NCBI GenBank assembly: GCA_900290365.1
Contig: OMOE01000126.1
Coordinates: 1-35,093 of the forward strand
DNA from: Syntrophobacter sp. SbD1
GTDB taxonomy: Bacteria; Desulfobacterota; Syntrophobacteria; Syntrophobacterales; Syntrophobacteraceae
Direction of reading: 5' to 3'
Length of the DNA: 35,093 nt
In this document: piece after piece, positions 16,913 through 24,261 of the stretch
Position numbering within the stretch: the first letter of the stretch is position 1
Layout: every line of letters begins with the position of its first letter
Notes under the pieces: model-generated
Database searches by the model: none
The model's input: only the letters and a program-made list of their open reading frames with translations
What the model was told of the DNA's origin: nothing
Translations under genes and position numbers: made by a program

Positions 16913-18100
16913 TTACCTTGGAGCCCGTTTGCTTAAAATAGACCGACCAAGGCTGATGGCTTTTTTCTCGTACTGTTTCCTGAAGGTCCTTTCACTCATA
17001 TGGTTTAATAATTGAGCCTCAAAAGCTCGTAGTGCATCTTGTCTGTTATCAATTCCCAACCTGGCAGCAAACGAGGAAAGGCACCCGCCAATGTGGGATA
17101 GGTGCCATTCTATAGAAGTATCGTTGGTTCCAACTAAGTTGCGGTTTACTGTCATTGCCGGGCCAAATTGCGCTGCACATTGCTGCACTTGTTCCCAAAA
17201 TGGATGCGTTGTTCTCCTATCTGTGCTCTCATTGTCTGCAATACGGAGAGAAAACCACTTCTCCGTCAGGTCTTTCCAAATGCCCCCAGATTTGCATTGA
17301 AGATCCTCTAAAGTGTTGACTCCATACTGTTTGAGCACTGACAGGCGAATCTGAAACTCCACTCGCCATACATTGGCAATCCGATCTACTTTCCATAGTT
17401 CTTTAAACCAAAGTTTCTTCCCTTGAGTAAGGACCTCTTTGGCCTTGTCGTATAAGCGAAGCAAAACCTTGGCACCTTTTGCCCCGATGTAGAGAGTTTC
17501 CAAAGTGTTGCCGTCGAAATAGGGAGTGGATTTTCTGCTCCGAGTGACCTTATGTGAATTGAGGAAGTCGAAGCTCAATCCACCCGGAATGAGGAAATCC
17601 ACTGCTAGATCACAACGACTTGGCTGTACACGTTGAATGGAGCCTCCGACAATGGCTCTCAGATCGGTTGATATTTCATTGACTATGGACTTCATTTGCT
17701 GAAACCAGATGGTTTTGGCTCTCAGGGAAACGAATACATTGGGTGTTGCCGTAATGGCGGGATTTTTACTGATGTAGAGGTGATAATTCGGAAACTCAAG
17801 ATGGAAGCGGTAAGTGGAGCCTTTCCCCCCGGGTTTGAAGATATATTTTTTCCCTGAAGGCATTTCCGAAAGAAGGCCGTTTTGAGTCTGAGCTTCGAGC
17901 TTTTTACGGTCGAGATCCTGTAAGTGCTGTTCCCAGTCACGGCCCCAGGCTACAAATAAGCCCAAGTCTAGAGAATCTATCCCAGATAGAAGGAATTTGA
18001 ATTCCTCGTCCTCTGTGATTTGTGCATGGCGTGTTACAGATTCCGCCATGCTTGTCGGTGATACAGAATGTAGTTCTCCATTTGAAGAAGAATGCTCCAT
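16913..18100 (-). CDS. Replication initiation protein, Rep_trans-like
   Basis: A 395-residue protein that probably nicks the element's origin to start rolling-circle replication, or serves as a relaxase. Family features of Rep_trans (pT181-like/phage replication initiators) are visible: SRCDLAVDF, then LETLYIGAKGAKVLLRLYDKAKEV with the likely nicking Tyr in RLYDK, then NVWRVEFQIRLSVLKQYGV. The ATG at 18100 (MEHSSSNGEL) has AAGGGG 6 nt upstream; the frame is open 30 nt further. It is upstream of, and probably cotranscribed with, the integrase gene. Family assignment is by motif memory only. Confidence 0.8.
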   Translation of the reverse strand: MEHSSSNGELHSVSPTSMAESVTRHAQITEDEEFKFLLSGIDSLDLGLFVAWGRDWEQHLQDLDRKKLEAQTQNGLLSEMPSGKKYIFKPGGKGSTYRFHLEFPNYHLYISKNPAITATPNVFVSLRAKTIWFQQMKSIVNEISTDLRAIVGGSIQRVQPSRCDLAVDFLIPGGLSFDFLNSHKVTRSRKSTPYFDGNTLETLYIGAKGAKVLLRLYDKAKEVLTQGKKLWFKELWKVDRIANVWRVEFQIRLSVLKQYGVNTLEDLQCKSGGIWKDLTEKWFSLRIADNESTDRRTTHPFWEQVQQCAAQFGPAMTVNRNLVGTNDTSIEWHLSHIGGCLSSFAARLGIDNRQDALRAFEAQLLNHMSERTFRKQYEKKAISLGRSILSKRAPR

Positions 18101-18570
18101 AAACCACCCCTTGTCTTGCGCTTTGCGCAAAGAAGCAGCCCATGGCTAACTGACGACCTTAGAATTTTCTGTATGTGTGTGTGATTTGGGTGGGGTGATT
18201 TTATGTGGATTTTAGTTTTTCGCCCTATTCATTTTTTTAGCGCGTCCGCGCCTAAATTAATTGGTGAGGGGCGTTTCTGCTCACCTTGCATTTTTTATTA
18301 TGATTTTAATGTATACCCCGGATTTAATCTTTTTTGTGTGTATAGGTCCTGTTAGCTATGAGTCAGTTGAAAGTGGGGACCGTCTTTGACGTTCCCTGCC
18401 AATACCATAAAACAACGCATTGAGATTATTTCATCCGGGAGAATCCTGTCAAGAACAATTTGAGTGCCGTTTCCTTTTTAGTTTCTGTCTCCACTGCCGC
18501 ACTTTCTTACAATCCGTATCCATGATGGCTCTTTTTCCCTTTTGAAGCACTGCGAAGCGGACGGATCGCC

Positions 18571-18633
18571 GTGCCGGCTAGCTCGCCTGGGGGCAAGCCG
18601 AGCCGGCAGCCTGGGGGCAAGCCGAGCCGGCAC
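18571..18633. repeat. Perfect 24-bp tandem repeat within a hairpin
   Basis: Two identical 24-bp units starting GCCTGGGGGCAAGCC run 18585-18608 and 18609-18632. The outer words GTGCCGGCT (18571-18579) and AGCCGGCAC (18625-18633) are exact reverse complements. The DNA is much more GC-rich than its surroundings. A role as origin or terminator is possible. Confidence 0.75.
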
Positions 18634-18769
18634 GATCCTCTTGACACCCCAGGAGGATTAGTTCAAACTCAATTTGGCACTACGCATAATGGAAACTGGT
18701 CAATTTTGTGCAAATTGCCAGGGAGCAAAAAAGCTAGAAAAACACGCCGCCGTTACGTACAGTGTTGTA

Positions 18770-18783
18770 AATTGTCCAGTTAT
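18770..18783. repeat. 14-bp inverted repeat, left copy (cargo boundary)
   Basis: AATTGTCCAGTTAT is the exact reverse complement of 20039-20052. The two copies flank the two cargo genes. The related word AACTGGNCAA also occurs at about 18695 and 20129. Confidence 0.7.
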
Positions 18784-18834
18784 AAAACCAGATCGCCATA
18801 ACCAGAGTGATTTGGACGTGGAGGAATTTACAAG

Positions 18835-19422
18835 ATGCGTAAAAACTGTAAAAATCTGCCCTGCGTTAGACTTGTGCTGGTTATTTTACTAATCCTACCG
18901 ACTCTCGCTTTTGCTGGCCAGCCACTTGATGGAGTGATCGGTCTCAAATGGGGTGATAGTGCGGCAAAGTCAGACCGTATCATGAAAGAAAAGGGTGCTA
19001 CCGAAAGGAAATTCAAGACCGAATTGCATCATGAAGAAGGGCACTCTTGCACCGACTACGAAGGCAATTTCATGGGTCGAGAAGGGTCCGTGCTGCTTTG
19101 TTTCTACGAGGGAAAATTATATGCAATAGATTTTATGTTCTATTGCCTGAAACCTAGAGAGTTGTTCGATGATTACATGCGAATACTCCTAAGCAAGTAC
19201 GGCTCATACATTAAATTGTTTTCCGGACCCCTTGGAGACCAATTCGGATCACTTACTTGGCGAGTCGATAAGACGGAGATCGAACTGCAATATAGCGATT
19301 TTTCACGGGATCACCCCAATGATCTCTACGCTTCAACTGTCGAGGTTAACTATAGAGATTGGAAAAAGGCCGAAAGGGTCAATCTTAGGATCAAGCACAA
19401 AGAAGCGTACGATGATCTGTAA
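18835..19422 (+). CDS. Exported protein of unknown function
   Basis: A 195-residue protein with a clear signal peptide: basic start MRKNCKN, hydrophobic LVLVILLILPTLAFA, and cleavage probably after AFA. The mature part starts with GVIGLKWGDSAAKSDRIMKEKGA and contains CTDYEGNFMGREGSVLLCFYEGKLYAIDF, two or three cysteines and LLSKYGSYIK. I have seen similar WG-type exported proteins of unknown function in delta-proteobacteria, but no activity can be named. GAGGAATTTACAAG precedes the ATG. It is the first of two cargo genes; the next starts 15 bp later. Confidence 0.75.
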   Translation: MRKNCKNLPCVRLVLVILLILPTLAFAGQPLDGVIGLKWGDSAAKSDRIMKEKGATERKFKTELHHEEGHSCTDYEGNFMGREGSVLLCFYEGKLYAIDFMFYCLKPRELFDDYMRILLSKYGSYIKLFSGPLGDQFGSLTWRVDKTEIELQYSDFSRDHPNDLYASTVEVNYRDWKKAERVNLRIKHKEAYDDL

Positions 19423-19437
19423 ACGGGTGGGCTTAAA

Positions 19438-20037
19438 ATGAACGTAATATCGAAAGAAGTAGCTGATACGTTCTGTAAACTATGCAAATGGACATATGTG
19501 GCTTGGATAACTCACAAAAGTCTTTTCGACAAAAACACCAATCCTGAAGGTACTATCGGTAAGATTCCATATTTTACGGAGACATTGTCTAAGATTACTC
19601 AGGAGTATTGCCTTCTGCAGATATGTAAGCTCCATGATCCTGCAAAACAGAGGGGTTCCACCAATCTCACAATTGATTACATGGTGCGATTCGGCGACTG
19701 GGGTTCCCAAGCGAAAGGAATTAAGGCCATACAGAAACGGTTGTCCGCTCTATGGGATCAGCTTAAACGCGACTGCGTTCGGAACAAGATTTTGACTCAC
19801 AATGATCTTCAAACAAGCGTGAATAATTCCCCGCTGGGCGCGTTTCCTGAAGGATTTGACGATCAGTATTTTCAAGCTCTGCAAGACTTCGTAAACGCAG
19901 TCTATGATAAATGGCTTGGTGGCCCATGTCCTTTTGATGATTTAGCAGAGTCTGATGTGAAAGAATTCTTGGAATTACTTGAGGGAATCCGGGGGACACC
20001 CAACTACGCCAATCGTGTAGCGCCTCGCCGTACCTAA
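19438..20037 (+). CDS. HEPN protein, AbiU2-like
   Basis: A 199-residue all-helical protein. R115-N-K-I-L-T-H121 followed by ND matches the Rx4-6H catalytic motif of HEPN ribonucleases, and the block YCLLQICKLHDPAKQRG, then NLTIDYMV resembles the AbiU2 HEPN family of abortive-infection-related proteins. If active it would cut RNA in the cytoplasm. No separate nucleotidyltransferase or recognisable antitoxin is adjacent; the upstream gene product is exported. It has its own weak ribosome site (GGGTGGG) and lies 15 bp after the exported protein. Family recognition is from motif memory. Confidence 0.7.
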   Translation: MNVISKEVADTFCKLCKWTYVAWITHKSLFDKNTNPEGTIGKIPYFTETLSKITQEYCLLQICKLHDPAKQRGSTNLTIDYMVRFGDWGSQAKGIKAIQKRLSALWDQLKRDCVRNKILTHNDLQTSVNNSPLGAFPEGFDDQYFQALQDFVNAVYDKWLGGPCPFDDLAESDVKEFLELLEGIRGTPNYANRVAPRRT

Positions 20038-20038
20038 A

Positions 20039-20052
20039 ATAACTGGACAATT
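20039..20052. repeat. 14-bp inverted repeat, right copy (cargo boundary)
   Basis: ATAACTGGACAATT starts two bases after the HEPN stop codon and is the reverse complement of 18770-18783. Confidence 0.7.
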
Positions 20053-20240
20053 GAGCGTATTTTGTCCATATTCCAAAAACGCACTTGAGGATTGGCGCGG
20101 GTTTACGCACTGCTCGCAACCCCCCCAACTGGACAAAATGACGAACCCTTAGGATCTCTTCGCTTCCCCGGCAACCTTAACGATGACCCGCGCCCGCACC
20201 CTCCAGCCTCTGCATTTCGCTCGTGTGCTCCGCGTTCAGT

Positions 20241-20308
20241 AGTCGGGCAGCTCTAAGGCCCGTGGCCGCAAAAAGACGCGGCCCCAAACCTAAGAGCTAC
20301 TCCCGACT
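20241..20308. other. Strong 68-nt stem-loop
   Basis: Three stem segments are visible: AGTCGGG/CCCGACT, AGCTCTAAGG/CCTAAGAGCT (one mismatch) and GGCCGC/GCGGCC, closing a small A-rich loop. It lies within the element 260 bp from attR. Candidates are a single-strand or double-strand replication origin, a structured RNA or a recombination site. Confidence 0.7.
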
Positions 20309-20539
20309 TGCCCGGCCTTCGGCACGTTACGCTCCACCCCGGCTAGGAAAGGACCGGCCGGGGCTCCGCTCCACTCGGGCATCCCTCATTTGTGCGCTAC
20401 TTCGCTCTATTCCGAGGCCTCCGGGAGCAGGCGCTCACCTTCCAAAAACCCAAAACCCGCACCGAAGGCGTTGTTGGGCCAGATAGAACCCATCCGACAC
20501 CCCCTTTTCACGTCATGTATTCCACATGTGTTCCATTGT

Positions 20540-20551
20540 CTGTCCGGACAG
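20540..20551. promoter_or_regulatory. CTGTCCGGACAG palindrome near attR
   Basis: The same 12-bp perfect palindrome as at 16852-16863, here 18 bp inside attR. Its position suggests a binding site for an element-encoded or host protein that acts at the att arm. Confidence 0.55.
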
Positions 20552-20569
20552 TTGCTGTTAAAGAACGGC

Positions 20570-20599
20570 CGCTGGTTCGAATCCAGTCGTCCCGATCAA
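20570..20599 (+). repeat. attR: 30-bp direct repeat of the tRNA 3' end
   Basis: Identical to 15589-15618. It contains the T arm and 3' acceptor strand of tRNA-Pro without the rest of the gene, and marks the distal boundary of the element. Confidence 0.93.
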
Positions 20600-20777
20600 T
20601 TCTTCTATCCTCCGTGAATATTTATACCTTTTGGAATTGCTTGCTCAAAGAACTTTTGACCTCAACGTGTTGCGAAGATAACGACACAAATCAAACGAAG
20701 TCTTATTCGTCGGAGATCGAGCGACACTTCCGGTGGTCAGCGTCCTGATCGATCATTGCAGCGGATCAAGATCAGAA

Positions 20778-20822
20778 CAAAAATGCGGGTTTTTCAGAAA
20801 ATCGAAAAACCCGTATTTTTTG
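20778..20822. terminator. Bidirectional rho-independent terminator
   Basis: CGGGTTTTTC (20786-20795) pairs with GAAAAACCCG (20804-20813), with T-runs on both outer sides depending on strand. It ends the minus-strand small gene at 20859-21158 and could stop reading from the element side. Confidence 0.8.
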
Positions 20823-20858
20823 CTCTAATAGACTCGGCTCAATCGAGAAGGCCGGAAA

Positions 20859-21158
20859 CTAAGCCGTCGTATTGACATTATTCCCGACAGCCGGATTCGC
20901 GACTGCGGCGGCGGGTGTACCGGCGTTGAGGTTTATCCCGGCCGCTGCTGCTTGCTGCGTCACGGCAGAGACGGACATATTCAATTGCAGTGCGATTTGA
21001 CTGACCGGAATATGTTCGTTTGCAAGCATTTTAAGTTTAGCCAGTTCCTGAGCTTTCGAAGACGAATTCCCCGCGGATGAAGCCGCCTTGGGTGCGCTCG
21101 CGTTCTGTGGTACTTCTGTTGCGTTGGTCTCAACCGCTTTGACAGGCGTAATGCTCAT
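20859..21158 (-). CDS. Small protein with HTH-like segment
   Basis: A 99-residue protein. The start is at ATG 21158 (MSITPVKAVE) because AAGGAG lies 6 nt upstream; five extra codons upstream are open but contain that ribosome site. The N-terminal half is low-complexity (Ala, Ser, Thr, Asn). The middle, IPVSQIALQLNMSVSAVTQQAAAAG, looks like a helix-turn-helix. The end is Ala/Asn/Val-rich. It has its own terminator. The function is unknown; it could be a small DNA-binding or a surface-related protein. Confidence 0.7.
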   Translation of the reverse strand: MSITPVKAVETNATEVPQNASAPKAASSAGNSSSKAQELAKLKMLANEHIPVSQIALQLNMSVSAVTQQAAAAGINLNAGTPAAAVANPAVGNNVNTTA

Positions 21159-21297
21159 GACCCACTCCTTCACGTAAACTGTAGATCAATTAAATCAATG
21201 GCATCTAATCTTCCTTGATACAGATATCGGAGAGTTCGATGAAAACAATTACGGAAAAATGCCATTTTGGGCGTCATTTTCCCTGCAAGATAAATCC

Positions 21298-21624
21298 CTA
21301 CCAGGCCCTGACTGCCAAGGCGGCAGCTTTGGCTGCATCCATCACTTCCTTGAGGGAGATCTTTTCTTCCAGGGTAACACGCGTGCAGTCTTCATATTCC
21401 GGAGAAATATTGATAATGTCGCTATTTATTTCGGCTACTTTGCATTTTATGGGTCCATATTGCGTCTGAACTTCACGGATCGTCCTGCGGGCTTTGAGCC
21501 GGTTTTCCACTCTCCACCTGAGTCCAATTGTAGTGGTTTCGCGGAGAAGAAAGTCAGTGAAGCGTTCTATAAGATGGGGCTGACAAGTTACGGTGACGAG
21601 TGTTCCAGGGCGATTCTTCTTCAT
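21298..21624 (-). pseudogene. C-terminal fragment of LarC nickel-insertion protein
   Basis: Only about 108 residues matching the end of LarC (DUF111), the protein that puts nickel into the pincer cofactor of lactate racemase. The MKKNRPG motif, TTTIGLRWRVENR, then REVQTQYGPIKCKVA and the late PEYEDC block are all LarC C-terminal features. Full LarC is about 400 residues, so three quarters are missing. Immediately upstream is the terminator of the neighbouring gene, so no intact N-terminal part can be joined. It is either a remnant or, less likely, a stand-alone LarC2-like domain, since some lactobacilli encode LarC in two frames. The ATG has only a weak ribosome site. Confidence 0.75.
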
Positions 21625-21655
21625 CTTGACCGGACTCAGGAAATAATACAGTGAT

Positions 21656-21683
21656 AAAAAAACCGGGGCTGAAAACCCCGGTT
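21656..21683 (-). terminator. Rho-independent terminator
   Basis: On the minus strand AACCGGGG-TTTTC-AGCCCCGGTT is followed by a run of T. It ends the 60-residue gene at 21754-21936. Confidence 0.88.
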
Positions 21684-21753
21684 GATCGTTGTATATGACG
21701 AGAGAGATTTGAACCCTAAATCCCCAAATTCCTCAATTCCCCATCTCTTGCTA

Positions 21754-21936
21754 TCAGGGCTTGATGTATGCGTTCAACCCTATGGTAACCGGCTTGCCGT
21801 TTACCAGGGCGGTAGTAACAGTATTGCCTCGGGTGCTTGCCACTACGAGGGTCTTGCCGGATGAAGACGGCGTGGGTTCTTCCAGATCGATCTCTATGTA
21901 GAGTTTGTTGTCTTTGATTTCGACTTTCATAGCCAT
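21754..21936 (-). CDS. Small conserved-looking protein, 60 residues
   Basis: An independent small gene with AAGGAG 9 nt before the ATG and a good terminator behind it, which is strong evidence that it is real. The sequence is hydrophilic beta-type: MAMKVEIKDNKLYIEIDLEE, then PTPSSSGKTLVVASTRGN and a tail ending GLNAYIKP. Small proteins of this appearance occur in other anaerobic bacteria to my recollection, but no function is known to me. There is no signal peptide and no cysteine. Confidence 0.75.
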   Translation of the reverse strand: MAMKVEIKDNKLYIEIDLEEPTPSSSGKTLVVASTRGNTVTTALVNGKPVTIGLNAYIKP

Positions 21937-22066
21937 TAATGGTTCTCCTTTGGATTTACACGCAAATCAGCCCTACCGAAATCCGGCTCGGATTTACTCG
22001 GGCAAAAAACAGATGGGCCGGAAATTACTCTCCAGCCCCTGGAATTCACTTCATTTGATTGAGCAG

Positions 22067-22270
22067 TTAGAGCTTCTTTACCCTGACCGCCGATGGTCCT
22101 TTGGCGCCCTGCTCAATTTCGAAACTTACACGATCGCCTTCCTGCAGGCTTTTGAAGCCGGAGGCTTCAATGGCGCTATGGTGAACAAAAACATCTTTTC
22201 CGCCACCCTCAACCGTGATAAATCCGAAGCCCTTTTGATCGTTGAACCACTTCACAGTACCTTGAGGCAT
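22067..22270 (-). CDS. Cold-shock protein, CspA family
   Basis: A 67-residue single OB-fold RNA chaperone. RNP1 is KGFGFITV and RNP2 is VFVHHS; the protein opens [16 protein letters not shown] and ends SAVRVKKL, all standard for CspA. GGAAGGA lies upstream of the ATG. The spacer upstream (to 22557) carries a GC-rich hairpin repeat. Which of several possible csp paralogs this is cannot be told. Confidence 0.96.
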   Translation of the reverse strand: MPQGTVKWFNDQKGFGFITVEGGGKDVFVHHSAIEASGFKSLQEGDRVSFEIEQGAKGPSAVRVKKL

Positions 22271-22390
22271 AGTTTTTCAAATCCTTCCATATTGTGTTGG
22301 TTTGGTCCCTTCCCACGACTTTAATGTCAAAATGCGGTGGTTGCAAGAAATAAATCAGCAACTCATGGTATTCTTTGCTGAAAAAATCCA

Positions 22391-22436
22391 GGCGGTGGGA
22401 CCGTCGGCCAAGTTTGCCGCTGCCTTCGGCGGCGGC
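22391..22436. repeat. 46-bp GC-rich hairpin repeat, copy 2
   Basis: Same length and same ends as 8851-8896. It lies about 120 bp downstream of the sigma-54 activator stop and upstream of the cold-shock gene, again beside a TTTTACTTTTGCC-like tract, here in the reverse orientation. Confidence 0.6.
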
Positions 22437-22557
22437 AGGAAAAATCCCCCTGCCTCGGCTAGCGTAAGGCAAAAGTAAAAAGGTAAAAAGTAAACAAACA
22501 ACCCTTTTAAGGGGGGGGATTGGCCCGCCTCTTCACGGTTTCAGGGTGTCGCGCGGA

Positions 22558-24261
22558 TCAGAGGAGATCGTATTTTTTCATCTTGCGCCAAAGGGTCGCA
22601 CGGTCGATCTTTAGCGCCCTTGCGCTGCTTGCCCGGCCCCAGTCGTTCTGCCTGAGCGTGGCCAGGATGCGCTGCCGCTCGTCCGCGTCCTCGAGTCCAG
22701 CCACAGGGGCATTGAGCACTGGAGCGGGAGTGTAGGCCGAGTACTTTGCGATTGAGACGGGCAGGTGGCTCACTTCGATTTGCGCGCCCCGGCAGATGAG
22801 TACAGAGTACTCCAGAATATTTTCGAGCTCCCTGACGTTTCCGGGATAATCATAGCAGAGAAGAGCTTCCATGGCTTGTTCGGAAATCTTGACAGGCTTG
22901 AATTTTTTCCTGGCGCAAATCCGGTTTAAGATGTGATGGATCAGCAGGGGCAGATCGGCCCTTCTTTCCTTTAATTCCGGCAGCCTGAGGTTAATAACAT
23001 TCAGGCGGTAATAAAGGTCTTTACGAAAGCGTTTTTCTTTTGCCTGTTGTTCCAGGTCCTGGTTGGTCGCAGCAATGATACGCACGTTGACCCTGGTGGT
23101 CTTCCTGCTCCCCAGCGGGTAAAACTCCCTTTTTTCCAGCACCTGGAGGAGCTTTGCCTGAAGGGGCAGGGGAAGTTCGCCGATTTCGTCGAGGAAAATG
23201 GTTCCCCCTTCGGCTTCCTGGAACCTGCCCGGCTTATCACGTTCGGCCCCGGTAAAAGCCCCCCTTGCGTATCCAAACATCTCGGACTCGAGGAGATTGT
23301 CGGGAAGGGCTGCGCAGTTGACGGTGACCATCGGTTTTTCAGACCGGGCGCTGAGGTTGTGGATTACCCTGGCGAGCAGGTCTTTTCCCGTTCCGGTAGG
23401 GCCGGTAATGAGCACGGTGGAATCGCTTGAGGCCATAACGGGGACGATGTCGAAAATCTTCTGCATAGCCGGGTCTTTTCCGACTATGTCGTAAAAGGTG
23501 TAGCGCTCTTTGATGGCGCTGTTCAACTCGTATACCAGCGAGAGGTCCGTGATGGTCACCAGGCCTCCGGCAATTCGGCCGTCCTCATGCCTGAGGGCCA
23601 AGTGATTCATGCGGACTGGGACCTTGCGACCCTCGCGGGTGACGAGTTCTCCCTCTTCGCCCGATCTGGTCTTCCCGTCTGCAATGGTCTCCTTGAGCAG
23701 TGAGATTTCCCTGGAGGATTCCGTACCGAAGATAGTCTCAAACCGCCTTCCCAGGGTATCTCCCCGGGGGAAGCCGGTTATCGCTTCGGCCATGCTGTTG
23801 AAAAAGGTGATGTGGCCCCCCCGGTCCACAGTAAGCATCCCGATGTCCAGGTTGTCCAGGATGATTTTAAGCCGCCGGTCTTCATTCCTCACCCTGTCTA
23901 TCAGCTCTTTGAAAGCCGAATGGTCCTGAATGACAACCACGCATCCCTGCCCGGTTTCTTCCCGATCTGCGAGCGGGGAGACAACAGTAGTTATCGAACG
24001 GCCCTGAAAGGCGCCTGTGTGCGCCTGCTCCTCTTGCAGATGAAATGTTTTCCCGAACCGGCACTCGCCTCCGCAAAGCTCCCGGACAAAGGTGTTGCTG
24101 CAACTTTTCCCGACGATTTCGCTCTCTTTGCAGCCGATGATCGCTTCAGCCGATTTGTTGATCGATACGATTTCATTGCCTGCCGAAACCGTGATGACCC
24201 CCACGAGGAAATTATCCAGCAGAGCGCAGAGTTGGCTGTATTGTTGCGGAAGGTCAATCAT
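22558..24261 (-). CDS. Sigma-54-dependent transcriptional activator with two PAS-like domains
   Basis: A 567-residue activator. Residues about 10-115 and 130-245 are PAS-like sensors; the first has a Cys cluster (C44, C54, C63, C67). The AAA+ domain carries Walker A GPTGTGKD (287-294), the sigma-54-contacting GAFTGA loop (334-339), Walker B GTIFLDEIGEL and an arginine-finger region. A Fis-type HTH (WGRASSARALKIDRATLWRKMKKY) ends the protein. There is no receiver domain, so it senses directly or through the preceding kinases. The ATG at 24261 overlaps the stop of the upstream kinase gene by 8 nt. It is the last gene of the tmc cluster and the obvious candidate to act at the promoter at 32084. 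Confidence 0.93.
   Translation of the reverse strand: MIDLPQQYSQLCALLDNFLVGVITVSAGNEIVSINKSAEAIIGCKESEIVGKSCSNTFVRELCGGECRFGKTFHLQEEQAHTGAFQGRSITTVVSPLADREETGQGCVVVIQDHSAFKELIDRVRNEDRRLKIILDNLDIGMLTVDRGGHITFFNSMAEAITGFPRGDTLGRRFETIFGTESSREISLLKETIADGKTRSGEEGELVTREGRKVPVRMNHLALRHEDGRIAGGLVTITDLSLVYELNSAIKERYTFYDIVGKDPAMQKIFDIVPVMASSDSTVLITGPTGTGKDLLARVIHNLSARSEKPMVTVNCAALPDNLLESEMFGYARGAFTGAERDKPGRFQEAEGGTIFLDEIGELPLPLQAKLLQVLEKREFYPLGSRKTTRVNVRIIAATNQDLEQQAKEKRFRKDLYYRLNVINLRLPELKERRADLPLLIHHILNRICARKKFKPVKISEQAMEALLCYDYPGNVRELENILEYSVLICRGAQIEVSHLPVSIAKYSAYTPAPVLNAPVAGLEDADERQRILATLRQNDWGRASSARALKIDRATLWRKMKKYDLL

Larger units (their letters stand above)
18101..18834. other. Element non-coding region between rep and cargo
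   Basis: About 730 bp separate the divergent rep gene and the cargo genes. It holds promoters for both directions, a GC-rich tandem repeat with a hairpin (18571-18633), one arm of a 14-bp inverted repeat (18770-18783), and a doubtful small frame from 18692 with a CANC-type motif. A replication origin for the Rep protein would be expected here. Confidence 0.4.
20038..20569. other. GC-rich structured non-coding end of the element
   Basis: No gene is supported in these 530 bp. It contains the right 14-bp inverted-repeat copy, a second AACTGGACAA word at 20129, a strong stem-loop (20241-20308), more GC-rich self-complementary words such as CCGGCCGGG, and the CTGTCCGGACAG palindrome. Confidence 0.45.
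15589..20599. mobile_element. 5.0-kb integrated element at tRNA-Pro
   Basis: Bounded by the two 30-bp direct repeats. It contains a tyrosine recombinase (minus), a Rep_trans-like initiator (minus), an exported protein and a HEPN protein (both plus), plus two structured non-coding stretches. One att copy plus the interior is 4,981 bp. No conjugation, capsid or packaging genes are present, so it resembles a small integrative plasmid or mobilizable/satellite element. It has presumably been acquired by transfer, since the cargo genes are more A/T-rich than the flanking housekeeping genes. Confidence 0.9.

Noticed and set aside
18692..18892. Small frame with a CANCQ...CPV pattern, possibly a zinc-binding peptide
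   Set aside because: No ribosome site at usable spacing (AGGAGG at 18651 is too far), and it overlaps the start of the exported-protein gene in another frame. Kept only as a remote possibility.
20160..20500. Integron-type attC site (GTTGGGC near 20470)
   Set aside because: No matching partner core site at the right distance and no integron integrase; the strong stem-loop does not have the attC layout.
20223..20748. Several plus-strand frames across the GC-rich end of the element and attR
   Set aside because: Low-complexity Pro/Arg-rich products, no ribosome sites, and one runs straight through the att site.
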